64,000 bases of DNA from an uncultured Ruminococcus sp. (GTDB taxonomy: Bacteria > Bacillota > Clostridia > Oscillospirales > Ruminococcaceae): the NCBI GenBank assembly GCA_934463425.1, contig CAKSJP010000004.1:1-64000 (forward strand), in the 5' to 3' direction. Both the position numbers and the translations under genes were made by a program. Below the pieces are notes generated by a model. That model ran no database searches. It worked only from the letters and a program-made list of their open reading frames with translations, and was not told where the DNA came from. Positions 52,043 through 61,244 of the stretch are shown one piece after another. The stretch's first letter is position 1; each line of letters begins with the position of its first letter.

Positions 52043-54334
52043 GTGGATCAGGATGAAAAAAAGCCTCTGCATCTGGAGGGAACAGTAGAAAATGTACTGT
52101 ACACCAATCCGGAAAACGGCTATACGGTCTTAGAACTGGATGCAGACGGCACACTGGTCACTGTGGTGGGCGAGATGGGCGAGACCGAAGAGGGCGAGCG
52201 GCTCTCGGTGGACGGAGAATATATCACCCATCCCCGGTACGGCATGCAGTTTCGGGCGCAGTACTGGGAGCGAAAGCTCCCGGCAGACGCATTCAACATC
52301 CAGCGCTATCTCTCCTCCGGCGCCATCAAGGGCATCGGGCCGTCGCTGGCGAAAAAGATCGTCAGCGTGTTCGGAGACCGCACCCTGGAGATCATGGAAA
52401 AGACACCCACCCGGCTGACCGAAGTCCGGGGCATCTCGGAGCAGAAGTGCGAAGCCATCGCCGCCGAGGTCAAGCAGATCTTTTCCCTGCGGACGCTGAT
52501 GCGGTTTCTGGCGGAATATGACATCCGCTCCAAATACGCCATGCGCGCCTATCAGAAGTGGAGCACCGGCGCAATGGATATGCTGGCGGCAAACCCGTAT
52601 CTGCTCTGTTCCCCCGGTGTCGAACTGGACTTTCAGAAGGCCGACGCCGTGGCTATGGGGATGGACTTTGCTGCCGGCTCGCCCCAGCGCGTCCAGGCAG
52701 GGATCGTCTATATCCTCCAATACAACGCCAACAGCGGAAACGCCTGTCTGCCCCTGGATCGGCTGCGCCCGAAGGCATGCGCCTATCTCAAGGTCAACGA
52801 AGCCGACTTCGAGGTCGCCTATGCCGCGGCGCTGGAAGAGCACACCATCTATGTCTATGAGAAAAACGGCAGGGATTTTGTGTATCTGGAGGATTACTAC
52901 ATTGCGGAGCGGTATATCGCCGACCGCATCGGCGTGATCCAGGATTTCAGCGCCCCGGAGGACAGTCCGCTGTTCGAGACGCTCATCCATGCCCAGGAAG
53001 AGGAACAGGGCATGGAATATGCCGCACTGCAGCGAAAGGCCATCGTGACGGCGCTGTCCCGCAGCATCATGATCCTCACCGGCGGCCCGGGTACGGGAAA
53101 GACCACCACCCTGAACGCCATCATCGCCCTCTATGAGAAGCAGGGCTATCGGGTCATGATCGCCGCACCCACCGGACGCGCCGCCAGCCGCATCGCAGAC
53201 CTCACCGGCTATGAAGCGAGCACCATCCACCGGATGCTGGAGGTGGAGTTCGATATGTCCGGCGGCATGGGCTTTCACCACGACGAGCGCAATCCCCTGG
53301 ACTGCGACGTCATGGTCGTGGACGAAATGTCCATGGTGGACGTGCTTCTGTTTGAGCACCTGCTCCGGGCGCTCCGTCTGGGGTGCAAGGTGGTGCTGGT
53401 AGGCGACTGTGACCAGTTGCCCTCGGTGGGCGCAGGCAATCTGCTCCGGGACCTCATCGACAGCGGCAGAGTGCCGGTGGTGGCGCTGAAAGAGATCTTC
53501 CGCCAGGCGCAGAAGAGCAGCATCATCACCAACGCCCACAAGATCATCGGCGGCGGCTATCCCGACCTCACCCAGAAAAAGAGCGACTGCTTCTTTTTCC
53601 AGCGGCTGAAGCCGGAGCCGGCGACACAGCTCATGCTGGAGCTGGTGCACACGCGCCTGCCGAAGGCATACGGCTATTCTCCGGTGGAGGATATCCAGGT
53701 CATCACCCCCTCCCGAAAGGGCATCATGGGCGTGGTCGAGCTGAACCACCGGCTTCAGGCGGTGCTCAATCCCCCGTCCAAGGCTCTGCCGGAGGTCAAG
53801 TCCATGCTGTACACCTTCCGGGAAGGGGACAAAGTGATGCAGATCAAAAACAACTACGACATCATCTGGCACAAGGACGGCGAAAACGGCACCGGCATCT
53901 TCAACGGCGATATCGGCTATATCCGTGCCATCAACCGCCAGAGCCAGGAGGTCGTGGCGGAATTTGACGGCAGGACTGCCACCTATCCCTTTGAACAGCT
54001 GGATCAGCTGGAGCTCGCCTATGCAGTCACAGTACACAAGAGCCAGGGCAGCGAATTTCAGGCGGTGGTCATGCCGCTTCTGGGCGGCTTTCCGAAACTG
54101 TACTACCGGAATCTGCTGTACACCGCCGTCACCCGCGCCAGACGGCTGCTGATCCTGATCGGCTCACAAAACGTCATTTATCAGATGGTGGACAACAACC
54201 GCCGTATGAATCGATATACCTGTCTGCGGGACATGCTGGAACAGCAGAAAGCACCCCAGACAGCGCCCCTGTCCGCACCGGAAGAAGCCGGCGCATCCGA
54301 CGGGGCGGCAACAGAACAGGAGGAATCGTCATGA
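52043..54334 (+). CDS. recD2: RecD2-type 5'-3' DNA helicase
   Basis: A 763-residue SF1B helicase of the RecD2/RecD-like type found in bacteria without RecBCD. The N-terminal OB-like and HhH region (IKGIGPSLAKKIV, VRGISEQKCEAIA) precedes the helicase core. Walker A GGPGTGKT is at residues 347-354. DEMSMVD is the DEAD-like box II, and VTVHKSQGSEF and TAVTRARRLL are C-terminal helicase motifs. The start is GTG at 52043 with GGGAGG eight bases before it. Its stop overlaps the mreB start (ATGA). Confidence 0.95.
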   Translation: MDQDEKKPLHLEGTVENVLYTNPENGYTVLELDADGTLVTVVGEMGETEEGERLSVDGEYITHPRYGMQFRAQYWERKLPADAFNIQRYLSSGAIKGIGPSLAKKIVSVFGDRTLEIMEKTPTRLTEVRGISEQKCEAIAAEVKQIFSLRTLMRFLAEYDIRSKYAMRAYQKWSTGAMDMLAANPYLLCSPGVELDFQKADAVAMGMDFAAGSPQRVQAGIVYILQYNANSGNACLPLDRLRPKACAYLKVNEADFEVAYAAALEEHTIYVYEKNGRDFVYLEDYYIAERYIADRIGVIQDFSAPEDSPLFETLIHAQEEEQGMEYAALQRKAIVTALSRSIMILTGGPGTGKTTTLNAIIALYEKQGYRVMIAAPTGRAASRIADLTGYEASTIHRMLEVEFDMSGGMGFHHDERNPLDCDVMVVDEMSMVDVLLFEHLLRALRLGCKVVLVGDCDQLPSVGAGNLLRDLIDSGRVPVVALKEIFRQAQKSSIITNAHKIIGGGYPDLTQKKSDCFFFQRLKPEPATQLMLELVHTRLPKAYGYSPVEDIQVITPSRKGIMGVVELNHRLQAVLNPPSKALPEVKSMLYTFREGDKVMQIKNNYDIIWHKDGENGTGIFNGDIGYIRAINRQSQEVVAEFDGRTATYPFEQLDQLELAYAVTVHKSQGSEFQAVVMPLLGGFPKLYYRNLLYTAVTRARRLLILIGSQNVIYQMVDNNRRMNRYTCLRDMLEQQKAPQTAPLSAPEEAGASDGAATEQEESS

Positions 54335-55350
54335 GTAAAACAGATATCGGCATTGATTTGGGGACGGCGAACACCGTCATTACCCTGGGGAAAAAGGGCG
54401 TTGTACTCAGCGAACCCTCTGCCATCGCCTATCATACCCACACCAAAGAGGTGCTCGCCGTGGGAAAGCGCGCCTATCAGATGATCGGAAAAACGCCGGA
54501 TTACATCGAGGTGATCCGTCCCCTCTCCGGCGGCGTGATCTCCGACGACCGCATGACCCAGTACATGATCCGGGAGTTTATTCTCCAGGTCACCGGACAC
54601 CGTCTCACCAAGCCGCGCATCATCATCTGTGTGCCGTCCTTCATCACAGACGTGGAAAAGCGCGCCGTAGTAGAAGCCGCCATGAGCGCCGGCTCGCGAA
54701 AGGCATATCTCATCGATGAGCCAATCGCCGCCCTCATCGGCGCTGGCGTGAACATCGGCAAGGCGCGGGGCAACATGGTGGTGGACATCGGCGGCGGCAC
54801 AACGGACGTTGCCATCGTCTCCATGAACGGCATCGTCACCTCCCACTCTGTCCGCGCCGCCGGAAACACCCTGGATCAGGCGATCATCCGGTACATGCAG
54901 ACCAAGTACAAGCTGCTCATCGGCGACCGCACGGCAGAGCGGCTGAAGATCGAGATGACCAATCTCTATGACCCCAGAGCCGACGTCACCTCCTGGGTCA
55001 AGGGACGGAATCTGGTGAGCGGTCTGCCGGAGATGCAGGAGGTCAGCGAGCTGGAGATCTTCGAGGCGGTAGAGGACGTGGTGGCGGACATCATCGAAGC
55101 CATTAAGACTGTCCTGGAAGAGACCCCGCCGGAGCTGGTGGGCGACATCTACGAAAACGGCGTGCTCATGGCAGGCGGCGGCGCCATGCTGGGCGGTCTG
55201 CGAAAGCTGGTGGAGCGCACCCTCCAGGTGAAGTGCGTGGTGGCAAAGGACGCCATCCACTGTGTGGCAAAGGGCACAGCCATCGCCTTCCGCAAAATGG
55301 ATACCCTATTGGACGGCTTTGAAAATATCGCGGTGTATCAGTTTAAGTAA
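54331..55350 (+). CDS. mreB: MreB-family actin-like protein
   Basis: A 339-residue bacterial actin of rod-shape determination. IGIDLGTANT, VVDIGGGTTDVA and MAGGGAMLGGL are the phosphate-1, phosphate-2 and adenosine motifs. mreC and mreD do not follow, so this may be an MreB/Mbl/MreBH-type paralogue. It overlaps recD2 by four bases; a promoter for the next locus follows 30 bases after its stop. Confidence 0.95.
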   Translation: MSKTDIGIDLGTANTVITLGKKGVVLSEPSAIAYHTHTKEVLAVGKRAYQMIGKTPDYIEVIRPLSGGVISDDRMTQYMIREFILQVTGHRLTKPRIIICVPSFITDVEKRAVVEAAMSAGSRKAYLIDEPIAALIGAGVNIGKARGNMVVDIGGGTTDVAIVSMNGIVTSHSVRAAGNTLDQAIIRYMQTKYKLLIGDRTAERLKIEMTNLYDPRADVTSWVKGRNLVSGLPEMQEVSELEIFEAVEDVVADIIEAIKTVLEETPPELVGDIYENGVLMAGGGAMLGGLRKLVERTLQVKCVVAKDAIHCVAKGTAIAFRKMDTLLDGFENIAVYQFK

Positions 55351-55379
55351 GCCGCCTGCGTGAAAATGCCTCTGCTTCG

Positions 55380-55408
55380 TTGACAAGAGCATCAGAATAT
55401 GCTATACT
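55380..55408 (+). promoter_or_regulatory. Promoter of the toxin-antitoxin pair
   Basis: TTGACA (55380-55385), 17 bases, TATACT (55403-55408). Confidence 0.85.
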
Positions 55409-55457
55409 AAAGGCAAACACTGGTGCAGTGCTGCCGCAAGCAAAGGAGGCTATTGTG

Positions 55458-55667
55458 ATGAGCACAAAAGAAGCAGCAATGGAAATTTTGGACTGCATGA
55501 CAGAACAGCAGCTTCAGGAATTTGTTCATTTCTTCCGCAGTATTCTGGAAGTTCCCAATGCCGAAACAAAAGCCGCTATGGATGAAGTGGAAAAAATGAA
55601 ACAGCATCCGGAACAGTATCCCGGCTACACGGATATCGATGATATGATGAAGGATCTGCTGCAATGA
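55458..55667 (+). CDS. Antitoxin of a YafQ-type module
   Basis: A 69-residue acidic protein, MSTKEAAMEILDCMTEQQLQEF, then a flexible Glu/Asp-rich tail (YTDIDDMMKDLLQ). The size and position directly before a YafQ-type toxin gene indicate an antitoxin. Its N-terminus does not show a clear ribbon-helix-helix. AAAGGAGG precedes the ATG. Its stop overlaps the toxin start (ATGA). Confidence 0.82.
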   Translation: MSTKEAAMEILDCMTEQQLQEFVHFFRSILEVPNAETKAAMDEVEKMKQHPEQYPGYTDIDDMMKDLLQ

Positions 55668-55945
55668 AATACACCATAAAACCCACGAATCAGTTTAAAA
55701 AAGACCTGAAACGAATGCAGAAGCAGCACAAGCCGCTCGATCTGCTTCGTGATGTTCTGAAATTACTGGCGGACGGAGCGTCTCTCCCTGAAAAATACCG
55801 GGATCATATGCTTGCAGGCAATTATCGCGGATGCCGGGAATGTCACATTCAACCGGACTGGCTGCTGATCTATGAGATCTCAGACGATACATTGTTTCTG
55901 TATCTGACGCGCACCGGCAGTCACAGCGAACTATTTGACAAATAA
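55664..55945 (+). CDS. YafQ/RelE-family mRNA interferase toxin
   Basis: A 93-residue protein of the YafQ family, which cleaves mRNA on the ribosome. YRGCRECHIQPDWLLIYEI and LTRTGSHSELF match the catalytic His/Asp and C-terminal His region of the family. Begins MKYTIKPTNQFKKDLKRM. Translation is coupled to the antitoxin. Followed by a strong terminator. Confidence 0.93.
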   Translation: MKYTIKPTNQFKKDLKRMQKQHKPLDLLRDVLKLLADGASLPEKYRDHMLAGNYRGCRECHIQPDWLLIYEISDDTLFLYLTRTGSHSELFDK

Positions 55946-55953
55946 TGCAACCA

Positions 55954-55985
55954 GGCAGACGGCAGCAAAACCGTCTGCCTTTTCT
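55954..55985 (+). terminator. Terminator after the YafQ-type toxin gene
   Basis: GGCAGACGG, loop CAGCAAAA, CCGTCTGCC, TTTTCTTT. Confidence 0.85.
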
Positions 55986-56019
55986 TTGCCGCACCTTTAG
56001 CACTCCAAGCTAGCACTTG

Positions 56020-56046
56020 TTAGCACTCATCTGCTAAGAGTGCTAA
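56020..56046. promoter_or_regulatory. CIRCE operator (HrcA site) upstream of the hsp20 genes
   Basis: TTAGCACTC (56020-56028), nine bases, GAGTGCTAA (56038-56046): a perfect match to the CIRCE inverted repeat bound by HrcA. A second TTAGCACTC copy (55997-56005) and a TAGCACTTG (56011-56019) lie just upstream. hrcA itself is not in the window. The promoter itself is not clear; a weak TTCACA with a TATGAT-like box lies near 56082-56105. Confidence 0.92.
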
Positions 56047-56207
56047 ATTTCATCCAGTTTTCACAGAACCAACCTTATGCTTTCACAAACCGGGGGTAAT
56101 ATGATACTTGTAAACGGAAAGGAGCTCCGGAAGAAGCAAACAGCAAACCGGACAGCTTCCATCCGCAAGCCACAATATCAGGATACCATGCATAGGAGGA
56201 ATGCTTT

Positions 56208-56642
56208 ATGATGACATATTTGACACCGTTTGAACGCACAGGTTATGATCTGTTCCGCTCCATGCGGGACTGGGAGAACGAATTTTTCGGCGGAAAGTCC
56301 GCACCCATGAGCTCCTGCAAGACAGACATCCGGGACACCGGTGACAGCTATGTGCTGGAAGCCGAGCTGCCGGGATTCCAGAAGGAAGAGATCAGGATCG
56401 GCGTAGAGGGCGACACCCTGACGCTGTCCGCCGTCCACAAGGAAAAGACCGAGGAGGAAAAGGCAAAGGACGGCACCTATCTCCGCCGGGAACGCAGCAC
56501 AAGCTCCTATGAGCAGAAGCTGGACATCAGCAACGTGGATGCTTCCGGCATGCGCGCCGTTTATGAAAACGGTGTGCTGACTCTGACCATGCCGAAAAAG
56601 CAGCCGGCGAAACCGGTCTCCCGTCAGCTGGAGATCCGCTAA
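56208..56642 (+). CDS. Hsp20/alpha-crystallin small heat-shock protein
   Basis: A 144-residue ATP-independent chaperone. The alpha-crystallin domain is about residues 38-130 (DIRDTGDSYVLEAELPGFQKEEI; VYENGVLTLTMPKKQPAK). AGGAGGAATGC precedes the ATG. Under CIRCE control with its paralogue 137 bases downstream. Confidence 0.95.
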   Translation: MMTYLTPFERTGYDLFRSMRDWENEFFGGKSAPMSSCKTDIRDTGDSYVLEAELPGFQKEEIRIGVEGDTLTLSAVHKEKTEEEKAKDGTYLRRERSTSSYEQKLDISNVDASGMRAVYENGVLTLTMPKKQPAKPVSRQLEIR

Positions 56643-56779
56643 GAGCGAAACAGCAATGCAGAAAAAGAACCGGGATCACAAAAAAGAGAGAGAAAAAGCG
56701 CCGGAAACCGGCGCACAGAACAAAGAAAACCGAGAACCCGAAACAGGCTCTCAGAGACAATTCCAAGGAGGAATGACTT

Positions 56780-57235
56780 ATGATGACCATTTTTCAACCC
56801 TTTGCAAACACTTTGTGGGATTCGTTTCAGGAAACCGAGCTCACAAAAGTACCGCGGACTGACCTGCGCGACACCGGCGACAGCTATGTGCTGGAAGCCG
56901 ATCTGCCGGGATTCCGGAAAGAGGAAATCAAGCTGTCCCTGGAGGGCGACGTTCTGACCATTGCGGCGGAGCACACCGCAGAGAAAAAGACCGAGAACGC
57001 TCCCAAGGAGGGCGAAGTCACCACCGAAAGCGCTGCGCCTCAGACAGAAGCGCCTGCCAAAAAGGGCACTTATTTGCAGCGGGAACGCAGCTTCTGCAAG
57101 TATCTGCAGCGGCTGGACATCAGCAACGTGGATGCGGAGCATATGGATGCCGCATATGAAAACGGTGTGCTGATCCTGACCATGCCGAAAAAGCAGCCGG
57201 CAAAGCCGGAAGTCAAAGAGATCACGATCCAGTGA
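56780..57235 (+). CDS. Hsp20/alpha-crystallin small heat-shock protein, second copy
   Basis: A 151-residue paralogue of the preceding gene; the domain begins DLRDTGDSYVLEADLPGFRKEEI and ends AYENGVLILTMPKKQPAK. It differs by an inserted Glu/Pro/Ala/Thr-rich loop (about residues 73-96). The leaders of the two genes are alike (AGGAGGAATG before each), consistent with duplication. Terminators lie after it in 57240-57403. Confidence 0.95.
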   Translation: MMTIFQPFANTLWDSFQETELTKVPRTDLRDTGDSYVLEADLPGFRKEEIKLSLEGDVLTIAAEHTAEKKTENAPKEGEVTTESAAPQTEAPAKKGTYLQRERSFCKYLQRLDISNVDAEHMDAAYENGVLILTMPKKQPAKPEVKEITIQ

Positions 57236-57371
57236 CCCGCACATGTTCTCCCCTGCGGTGACCGCCGCAGTTTCATAAAAGCCTGATGGCGCAGCTTGTC
57301 TGCACGCATCCGGCTCTGGCGCAATCCTGCATCCTGTATGCAGCTTTGCCAAAAATGTATCTCCCAGCGAA

Positions 57372-57403
57372 GCACCGCGGCAGAATCCTGCTGCGGTGCT
57401 TTT
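57372..57403 (+). terminator. Terminator after the hsp20 pair
   Basis: GCACCGCGGCAG, loop AATC, CTGCTGCGGTGC (one wobble), then TTTT. Confidence 0.82.
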
Positions 57404-57513
57404 GCTGTTTTCTGCAAGATTTCCGCCCATGCTGCATAGAATAAAGGCAGCACCGCATAACGCTTTGTGCGGGATCGCCGAAGCATATCACTCATGAAAC
57501 GGAGGACTTTTCT

Positions 57514-59349
57514 ATGTGCGGAATCACCGGCATGATACATCTGGAACAGGATCTGCGGCAGCAGGAAGCGCTGCTGCGGCGGATGCAGGACACCCTGCGG
57601 CGGCGGGGCCCGGATCAGGAGGGCATCTTTCTCTCGCCGCGCTGCGCCATGGCGCACACCCGTCTGGCGGTCATCGATGTGGAAAAGGGCAGACAGCCCA
57701 TGGAGATCACCGCCGGCGGCGAGACCTATACCATCGTCTACAACGGCGAACTGTACAACACGCCGGAGCTGCGGGCACAGCTGGAACAGGAGGGCGTGGT
57801 CTTTCAGACCCACTGCGACACCGAGGTCGTCCTGCAGTCTTATGCCCACTGGGGGCCGCGGTGTGTGGAGCAGTGCAACGGCATCTTCGCCTTTGCCATC
57901 TGGGAGCACAGCGCCCAGCGGCTCTTTCTGGCGCGCGACCGCATCGGCGTAAAGCCGCTGTTCTACGCAGAGATCCCCGGCGGTCTGGTCTTTGGCTCAG
58001 AGATCAAGGCGCTGCTCCAGCACCCGGACGTTCCCCACGAGATCGACGAGAAGGGCGCGGCAGAGCTGCTGCTCATGGGACCGGGGCGCACACCGGGATA
58101 CGGCGTGTTCCGCACCGTCCGGGAGGTAAAGCCGGCGCACTGCGGCTACTACATGCAGGGAAATCTCCATCTCCACTCCTACTGGGAGCTGCATGCCGCA
58201 GTCCACACCCACAGCTTCGCAGAGACCGCCGCCCATGTCCGGGAGCTGGTGACCGATGCCGTCCGGCGGCAGCTGGTCTCTGATGTTCCCATCGGCACAT
58301 TTTTGTCCGGCGGTCTGGATTCCAGTCTGCTCTCCTCTCTGGCGAGCCGCGTCCTGGGCGAACGGGGCGAGACGCTCTGCACCTTTTCCGTGGACTATCG
58401 GGACAACGACCGCTATTTCCAGAAGAGCCACTTTCAGCCCACCAGTGACCCCGACTATATCCGCGCCATGGCACGGTATCTGGGCTGTCAGCACCACTGG
58501 ACGGTACTGGATACCCCGGCGCTGGCAAAGGCACTCTATGCCGCCGTGGATGCCAGAGATCTGCCGGGCATGGTGGATGTGGACAGTTCCCTGCTGCTGT
58601 TCTGCGGCGAGATCCGGAAGGAAGTCACAGTGGCGCTGTCCGGCGAGTGCGCCGACGAGCTGTTCGGCGGCTATCCCTGGTACCGGGACGCCGATGTCCG
58701 CCGGATAAACGGCTTTCCCTGGGCGCAGAGCACCGCTTATCGGGCAAAATTTATGCAGGAGCAGCTGGCGAAGCGCATCGATCCCCAGGCATATGTCCAG
58801 GATGCCTATGCCCGCACCATCGCCGCCGCAGAAAAGCTTCCCGATGATTCGCCGCTGGAGGCGCGGATGCGGGAGATGATGAAGCTGAACCTGGACTGGT
58901 TCATGCAGACGCTTCTCGACCGAAAGGACCGGATGAGCATGTACAATTCCCTGGAAGTGCGCGTGCCCTTCTGTGACTATCGCATTGCGGAGTATCTCTA
59001 CAATGTCCCATGGGAGTACAAGGACTGGAACGGCTATGAAAAGGGACTGCTGCGGACTGCCATGCAGGATGCGCTGCCGCCGGAGGTGCTGTGGCGCAAG
59101 AAGAGTCCCTATCCCAAGACCCACAACCCCAGCTATCTCCAGACCGTCGCCGAACTGCTGCGCGGGGTCATCCGCGACCCTGAAACGCCGCTGTTTCAGA
59201 TCGTCCGCCGGGAAATGCTGGAAGAGCTGCTGGAGCGCGAGGAGTCCGTCCAGTGGTACGGTCAGCTCATGACCCGGCCGCAGATCATGGCGTATTTCGT
59301 CCAGATGGACTACTGGATGCGGAAGTATGCGGTAACGGTCGTATCATAA
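57514..59349 (+). CDS. asnB: Asparagine synthetase (glutamine-hydrolysing)
   Basis: A 611-residue enzyme converting aspartate to asparagine with glutamine and ATP. C2 is the N-terminal nucleophile after Met removal (CGITGMIH), with RRGPD and YNGELYN in the glutaminase domain. SGGLDSS (residues 265-271) is the synthetase PP-loop, and ALSGECADELFGGYPWY follows. A full-length class-II amidotransferase of the AsnB type. Upstream of the ATG, GGAGGA is well spaced. The gene ends at a strong convergent terminator. Confidence 0.95.
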   Translation: MCGITGMIHLEQDLRQQEALLRRMQDTLRRRGPDQEGIFLSPRCAMAHTRLAVIDVEKGRQPMEITAGGETYTIVYNGELYNTPELRAQLEQEGVVFQTHCDTEVVLQSYAHWGPRCVEQCNGIFAFAIWEHSAQRLFLARDRIGVKPLFYAEIPGGLVFGSEIKALLQHPDVPHEIDEKGAAELLLMGPGRTPGYGVFRTVREVKPAHCGYYMQGNLHLHSYWELHAAVHTHSFAETAAHVRELVTDAVRRQLVSDVPIGTFLSGGLDSSLLSSLASRVLGERGETLCTFSVDYRDNDRYFQKSHFQPTSDPDYIRAMARYLGCQHHWTVLDTPALAKALYAAVDARDLPGMVDVDSSLLLFCGEIRKEVTVALSGECADELFGGYPWYRDADVRRINGFPWAQSTAYRAKFMQEQLAKRIDPQAYVQDAYARTIAAAEKLPDDSPLEARMREMMKLNLDWFMQTLLDRKDRMSMYNSLEVRVPFCDYRIAEYLYNVPWEYKDWNGYEKGLLRTAMQDALPPEVLWRKKSPYPKTHNPSYLQTVAELLRGVIRDPETPLFQIVRREMLEELLEREESVQWYGQLMTRPQIMAYFVQMDYWMRKYAVTVVS

Positions 59350-59355
59350 GGCAGA

Positions 59356-59403
59356 AAAACGCCGCCGGCTTGCTGGGTGTACCAGTGCCGGCGGCGTTTT
59401 TTT
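59356..59403. terminator. Bidirectional terminator between asnB and the LRR-dockerin gene
   Basis: AAAACGCCGCCGGC and GCCGGCGGCGTTTT pair over 14 bases, with TTT following. Confidence 0.9.
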
Positions 59404-59440
59404 CAGCGAAAACGGACGTGCATCCGTCAGCGCACGATCC

Positions 59441-61081
59441 TCAATACAGGATGCTGTCCCAGTTAACGGGATACCCTGCGCCCTCCTGTGCAGTATAGGC
59501 AAGCAGATATGCCGCATCCTGAGAATTGATCGTGCCATTATCGTCGATGTCCGCCGCCTGGATCTGCTTGTCTGTAAAGTTGGTGTCCAGATCCAGAGAA
59601 GCACGCGCCACATAGGACAGAATCTGTGCCGCATCGGTGGCGTTCAGGATGCCGTTGTTGTCCACATCTCCCTTGTGATAGCTGCCCTCCCGGACAGTGC
59701 CGTCGGCGAAGTGGATCGCCGCATAGGACAGATCTTCATTGTCCGTAGTGCTCACACTTACTGCATCCCACTGCGCCTCTGTCCCCTGAAAATAGATGTC
59801 CTGCAACTGATCGCAGTAGTAAAACGCACGTTCCATGATGCTCTTGAGCCCGGCTGGAAGCGTCACGGTGGTCAGCGCGCTGCAACCATCAAATGCGCCT
59901 TCATTGATGGAGGTCACATTTTCCGGCACTGTCACACTGGTCAGCTCGCTGCATCCGTAAAAGGCTGCGCCGCTGATGATTTTTACACTGTCCGGGATCT
60001 GATATGCCCCTGCCTTGCTGCCGGGGCACAGGAGCAGCGTCGACTGATCCTTGTCGAACAGCACCCCGTCTGCGCTGGAATAGAACGTATTGTTCTCGTC
60101 CACCTGAAACGCCTGAAACGCCGTGCACTCTGAAAAAGTCTCTTCGATCTCTTCTACGCTCGCCGGGATCTGAAGCGTCTCTATGGTATCGTTGAACTGA
60201 AAAGCCTCATGTACCGTCACAACGCCGTCCGGAATGCGATAGGTGCTCCCTGCCTTGGCTTCCGGACAAAAGTACAGTTCCGTCTTATCCTTGCTGAACA
60301 GCACACCGTTGTCATCGCTGAATACCGGATTTGTCTCCGGCACATAGATGGCATCCAGCATGGTCATGGACAGCGCATCCACTGCGATATCGGTAATATT
60401 GGCGGACAAGGTCAGATCCCGCAGCCACTCACATTCCTCAAAAGCACCTGCGCCGATCTCTGTCACACTGTCCGGAATGACATAGGCAGCATCTTCCCTG
60501 CCGCCGGGATAACAGATCAGCTTTTTCTTGTCGCGATCCATCAGCACGCCGTCCACATCGCAGTATGCCGTATTTCCGGCATCCACAGAGATCTCCTGGA
60601 ACTGATTGCCGTAAAATGCGCCATCGCCGATGCTGACGAGTCCCTTGGGCAGCGAAATATGCATCAAAGCCCGATCATCACTAAAAGCATAATTCCCGAT
60701 CGTCACAAGTGATTTCGGCAGTACCACACTTTCCAGATCCTCACAGCCCGCAAATGCTGACGCACTGATGCTGCTGATCCCCTCCGGGAGCACCACCTCG
60801 CTCAAACCGGAATAGCCGCAGCAAGCACTGTCTCCGATGCGGGTCACCTGTTTTCCGTCGATCTTAGACGGAAATGTCACCGAAGTACCATTCCAGCCAA
60901 ACAGTTCGACGATCTCCACCGCCGTGCTGCTGATATCCTGGTAGAGGAATGACGCGTCCTCCGTCTCATAGATAAGATAATACTCCGTATCGTCGATCTC
61001 ATCCACCGCAAATGCCGTCATGGGCAGTGCGGAAAATGCCAGAACCCCTGCCGCCGCTGCGGCAAACCATTTTTCCTTCAT
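59441..61081 (-). CDS. Second secreted LRR protein with C-terminal dockerin
   Basis: A 546-residue protein. Signal peptide about residues 1-25 (MTAFA). About 12-14 BspA-like LRR units (IGDGAFYGNQFQEISV, ISGAAFYGCSELTSVTV) span residues 60-470. No long Thr linker, unlike its larger relative at 34886. The type I dockerin (about 477-540) has DVDNNGILNATD and DIDDNGTINSQD, then LLAYTAQEGAG, similar to the first. AGGAGGAG precedes the start. Transcribed from 61129-61157. Confidence 0.93.
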   Translation of the reverse strand: MKEKWFAAAAAGVLAFSALPMTAFAVDEIDDTEYYLIYETEDASFLYQDISSTAVEIVELFGWNGTSVTFPSKIDGKQVTRIGDSACCGYSGLSEVVLPEGISSISASAFAGCEDLESVVLPKSLVTIGNYAFSDDRALMHISLPKGLVSIGDGAFYGNQFQEISVDAGNTAYCDVDGVLMDRDKKKLICYPGGREDAAYVIPDSVTEIGAGAFEECEWLRDLTLSANITDIAVDALSMTMLDAIYVPETNPVFSDDNGVLFSKDKTELYFCPEAKAGSTYRIPDGVVTVHEAFQFNDTIETLQIPASVEEIEETFSECTAFQAFQVDENNTFYSSADGVLFDKDQSTLLLCPGSKAGAYQIPDSVKIISGAAFYGCSELTSVTVPENVTSINEGAFDGCSALTTVTLPAGLKSIMERAFYYCDQLQDIYFQGTEAQWDAVSVSTTDNEDLSYAAIHFADGTVREGSYHKGDVDNNGILNATDAAQILSYVARASLDLDTNFTDKQIQAADIDDNGTINSQDAAYLLAYTAQEGAGYPVNWDSILY

Positions 61082-61128
61082 CTTTTCTCCTCCTGAAATT
61101 CTCTGATTTTGGAATTATGTTATCCATG

Positions 61129-61157
61129 ATTATACCACATTTCGACACAAATGTCAA
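61129..61157 (-). promoter_or_regulatory. Consensus promoter of the second LRR-dockerin gene
   Basis: Minus strand TTGACA (61152-61157), 17 bases, TATAAT (61129-61134). Confidence 0.85.
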
Positions 61158-61189
61158 TCTGAATGGAAGATTTTCCCGGATTTTCGCCA

Positions 61190-61222
61190 AAAAAAGACCG
61201 TGAACGCAGCCCGTTCACGGTC
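61190..61222 (-). terminator. Terminator after ftsH
   Basis: Minus strand GACCGTGAACG, loop GGCTG, CGTTCACGGTC, then TTTTTTT; 22 bases after the stop codon. Confidence 0.9.
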
Positions 61223-61244
61223 TCTCTGTCAGTGTAATTCGTAG

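Noticed and set aside
52130..54037. A minus-strand open frame of 635 codons
   Set aside because: It is the antisense of recD2, whose helicase motifs are intact.
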